From: Nesterenkonia natronophila
Lineage (GTDB): Bacteria > Actinomycetota > Actinomycetes > Actinomycetales > Micrococcaceae
Assembly: GCF_003595215.1 (NCBI RefSeq)
Contig: NZ_QYZP01000002.1
Location: forward strand, 124,001-188,000
Length of the DNA stretch: 64,000 nucleotides
Direction: 5' to 3'
The notes under the pieces were generated by a model that was not told where the DNA came from, ran no database searches, and was given only the letters and a program-made list of their open reading frames with translations. Shown here one piece after another: positions 62,512-64,000 of this stretch; position 1 is the stretch's first letter, and each line of letters starts with the position of its first letter. Position numbers and translations under genes: made by a program.

Positions 62512-63717
62512 CTACTTGCTGCCCAGCAGCCGTTCGATGCGCCCTATGCCTTCGGCGAGGTCCTCATCGCCGAGAGCATAGGAGAGTCGGAGATAGCCCG
62601 AAGGTCCGAAGGCCTCCCCGGGGACGACTGCTACTTTGGCCTTCTCCAGAATCAGCTCCGCGAGCTCAGCAGTCGATGTGGGGGTCGATCCGTCGATCTC
62701 GCGATTCAAGGCGCCTCTAGCGTCAACATAGGCGTAGAAGGCTCCCTGCGGCACCGGTGTTTCGAAACCGGCGATCCTGTTGAGCTTTTCGACTATCATG
62801 GAGCGCCTTCTGTCGAAGGCCTCGCGCATCTGCTGGACAGGCTCCTCAGGGCCCGTAATCGCAGCAAGCGCTGCTCGCTGGCAGACGTTCGCCACGTTGG
62901 ACGTCAGATGTGTCTGCAGGGTGGTGGCAGCTTTGATCACGTCTGTGGGACCAACCATCCACCCGACGCGCCAGCCTGTCATGGCGTAGGTCTTGGCCAC
63001 TCCGGAGAGAATGACCACCTGATCAGCCAGCTCCGGGACGGATGCAATGGAGGTGAAGGGCACGTCGTCGTAGGTGAGCTTCTCGTAGATTTCATCAGTG
63101 ATGACCCATATCCCCTGCTCAGCTGCCCAACGACCGATGGCCTGGGTCTCCTCTGGTGAATAGACTGCTCCGGTCGGGTTCGACGGTGAGACGAACATGA
63201 GGGCCTTGGTCCGTTCCGTCACTGCTTCCTGCAGCTGCTCCACCGTCACCTTGTACCCCTGCTCAGGTCCGGCGAAGACCTCTACGGTGGAGCCTCCGGC
63301 AAGCTTGATTGCCTCGGGATAGGTCGTCCAGTAGGGGGAGGGAACGATGACCTGATCGCCTGGATCCACTAGGGCTGCGAGGCTGGCGTAGACAGCGTGC
63401 TTTCCCCCATTGGTGACCAGAACCTGGGAGGCCTCCGCTGCGTACCCGGAATCTCGAGTGGTCTTCTCAGCGATGGCCTCCCGAAGCTCCGGCAGGCCTG
63501 CGGCCGGTGTGTACTTGTGGTTCTTGGGGTCCTTCGCGGCGACCACTGCGGCCTCCACAATATGTTCGGGAGTGGGAAAGTCAGGCTCGCCTGCGCCGAA
63601 GCCAATGACATCCTCACCCGCAGCTTTGAGCGCCTTGGCCTTAGCGTCGACTTTCATCGTGGCGGACTCTGCGATCGACCCGATTCGGGAGGAGACTCGG
63701 TAATGGGGAAGTGGCAT
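62512..63717 (-). CDS. Aspartate aminotransferase (class I/II)
   Basis: A PLP transaminase of 401 residues that links aspartate and 2-oxoglutarate. It has [47 protein letters not shown] and the PLP Lys in [17 protein letters not shown]; Arg in YLRLSYAL binds the substrate carboxylate. ATG 63717 has AAAGGA 9 bases upstream. In related genomes this gene lies directly after murB and before tRNA-Trp, secE and nusG; here murB is 19 kb away. Confidence 0.9.
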   Translation of the reverse strand: MPLPHYRVSSRIGSIAESATMKVDAKAKALKAAGEDVIGFGAGEPDFPTPEHIVEAAVVAAKDPKNHKYTPAAGLPELREAIAEKTTRDSGYAAEASQVLVTNGGKHAVYASLAALVDPGDQVIVPSPYWTTYPEAIKLAGGSTVEVFAGPEQGYKVTVEQLQEAVTERTKALMFVSPSNPTGAVYSPEETQAIGRWAAEQGIWVITDEIYEKLTYDDVPFTSIASVPELADQVVILSGVAKTYAMTGWRVGWMVGPTDVIKAATTLQTHLTSNVANVCQRAALAAITGPEEPVQQMREAFDRRRSMIVEKLNRIAGFETPVPQGAFYAYVDARGALNREIDGSTPTSTAELAELILEKAKVAVVPGEAFGPSGYLRLSYALGDEDLAEGIGRIERLLGSK

Positions 63718-63907
63718 GGCAGATTCGTCCTTTCTGGGGCGGGCACAATGAACCTGGTGGACTCAACACTATCGGGCGGTGTCGCTGGCGTATACCGTCA
63801 GCCGTCGGCGCAGTTGGTGTTCTGCCGGGCCTCGGCGTAGACTTGGCTGCCGGTGTCTTGAACACCTCTACTGGGCATGCCCTCGCACATGAGGGTCAAT
63901 GGCCAAT

Positions 63908-63980
63908 AGGGCAGTGGCGCAATTGGTAGCGCAACGGTCTCCAAAACCGTAGGTTGCAGGTTCGAGTCCTGTCTGCCCTG
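63908..63980 (+). tRNA. tRNA-Trp (CCA)
   Basis: The acceptor stem AGGGCAG pairs with CTGCCCT; the anticodon arm ACGGT/ACCGT encloses CTCCAAA, giving CCA. The discriminator is G63980 and the 3' CCA is not encoded. A short CCCTC/GAGGG hairpin lies just upstream. Confidence 0.97.
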
Positions 63981-64000
63981 CGTTGGACAGCGCTGGGTTG

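Noticed and set aside
1..64000. CRISPR arrays, insertion sequences, prophage or toxin-antitoxin loci
   Set aside because: No regularly spaced repeats, transposase or integrase motifs or phage structural genes were seen. The single SUKH-like gene has no toxin partner.

Overview
This is a GC-rich chromosomal window from an actinobacterium, most likely of the Micrococcales/Micrococcaceae (Nesterenkonia-like, though genus cannot be settled by reading). The evidence is mycothiol biosynthesis and use (mshD, a mycothiol-dependent formaldehyde dehydrogenase), an orphan GlnR beside mshD, a menaquinone pathway, a HadA/HadB pair next to murB, and an aspartate aminotransferase followed by tRNA-Trp at the right edge. 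Many starts follow a TANNNT hexamer by only 6-8 bases, as in actinobacterial leaderless transcripts. The acidic substrate-binding lipoprotein suggests salt adaptation. I see no prophage, insertion sequence or CRISPR array.

Layout. 0.2-2.7 kb: mutY, a small membrane protein whose strong upstream start runs into an in-frame TAG, and a PAP2 phosphatase. 2.7-9.0 kb: menaquinone block (menC-menD, menF, menG, polyprenyl diphosphate synthase). 9.0-16.4 kb: HIT protein, SMI1/KNR4-like protein, fprA, htpX, a Na/phosphate cotransporter behind a PHO-box-like repeat, yajQ, a decayed sodium:solute symporter with an intact 43-residue partner gene, and tRNA-Tyr. 16.5-26.3 kb: thioredoxin, a DNA glycosylase, cystathionine beta-synthase plus a cystathionine gamma-synthase/lyase, molybdenum-cofactor and formate dehydrogenase maturation genes, and formaldehyde detoxification. 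26.3-31.3 kb: DEAD-box helicase with a long leader, a PPOX-fold protein, an SRPBCC-SDR fusion, tRNA-Thr and tRNA-Met flanking a degenerate repeat.

31.6-38.5 kb is a nitrite assimilation and siroheme island: nirC, hemD with a winged-helix domain, cobA, nirB, then divergently nirD and a sirohydrochlorin chelatase. nirB and nirD share an intergenic region with a GlnR-like site, and glnR itself lies at 58.3-59.0 kb. 38.5-43.5 kb holds the HadA/HadB pair, an amino-acid-type ABC transporter and murB.

43.7-52.4 kb is the most interesting part: a dimethylglycine-oxidase-like flavoprotein fused to a folate-binding GcvT domain, an IclR regulator, a DmdA-like (DMSP demethylase family) GcvT paralogue, formate-tetrahydrofolate ligase, a sulfurtransferase with a Cys-rich upstream segment, and an aldo/keto reductase. 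It reads as a THF-dependent demethylation and one-carbon module, possibly for methylated osmolytes. With the formaldehyde-to-formate genes at 24-25.8 kb, formate would feed Fhs. 52.4-63.98 kb returns to housekeeping: a DJ-1/PfpI protein, a gamma-proteobacterial-type asd, folA, thyA, mutT1, mshD, glnR, ygfZ with no canonical start, pfkA, an aspartate aminotransferase and tRNA-Trp.
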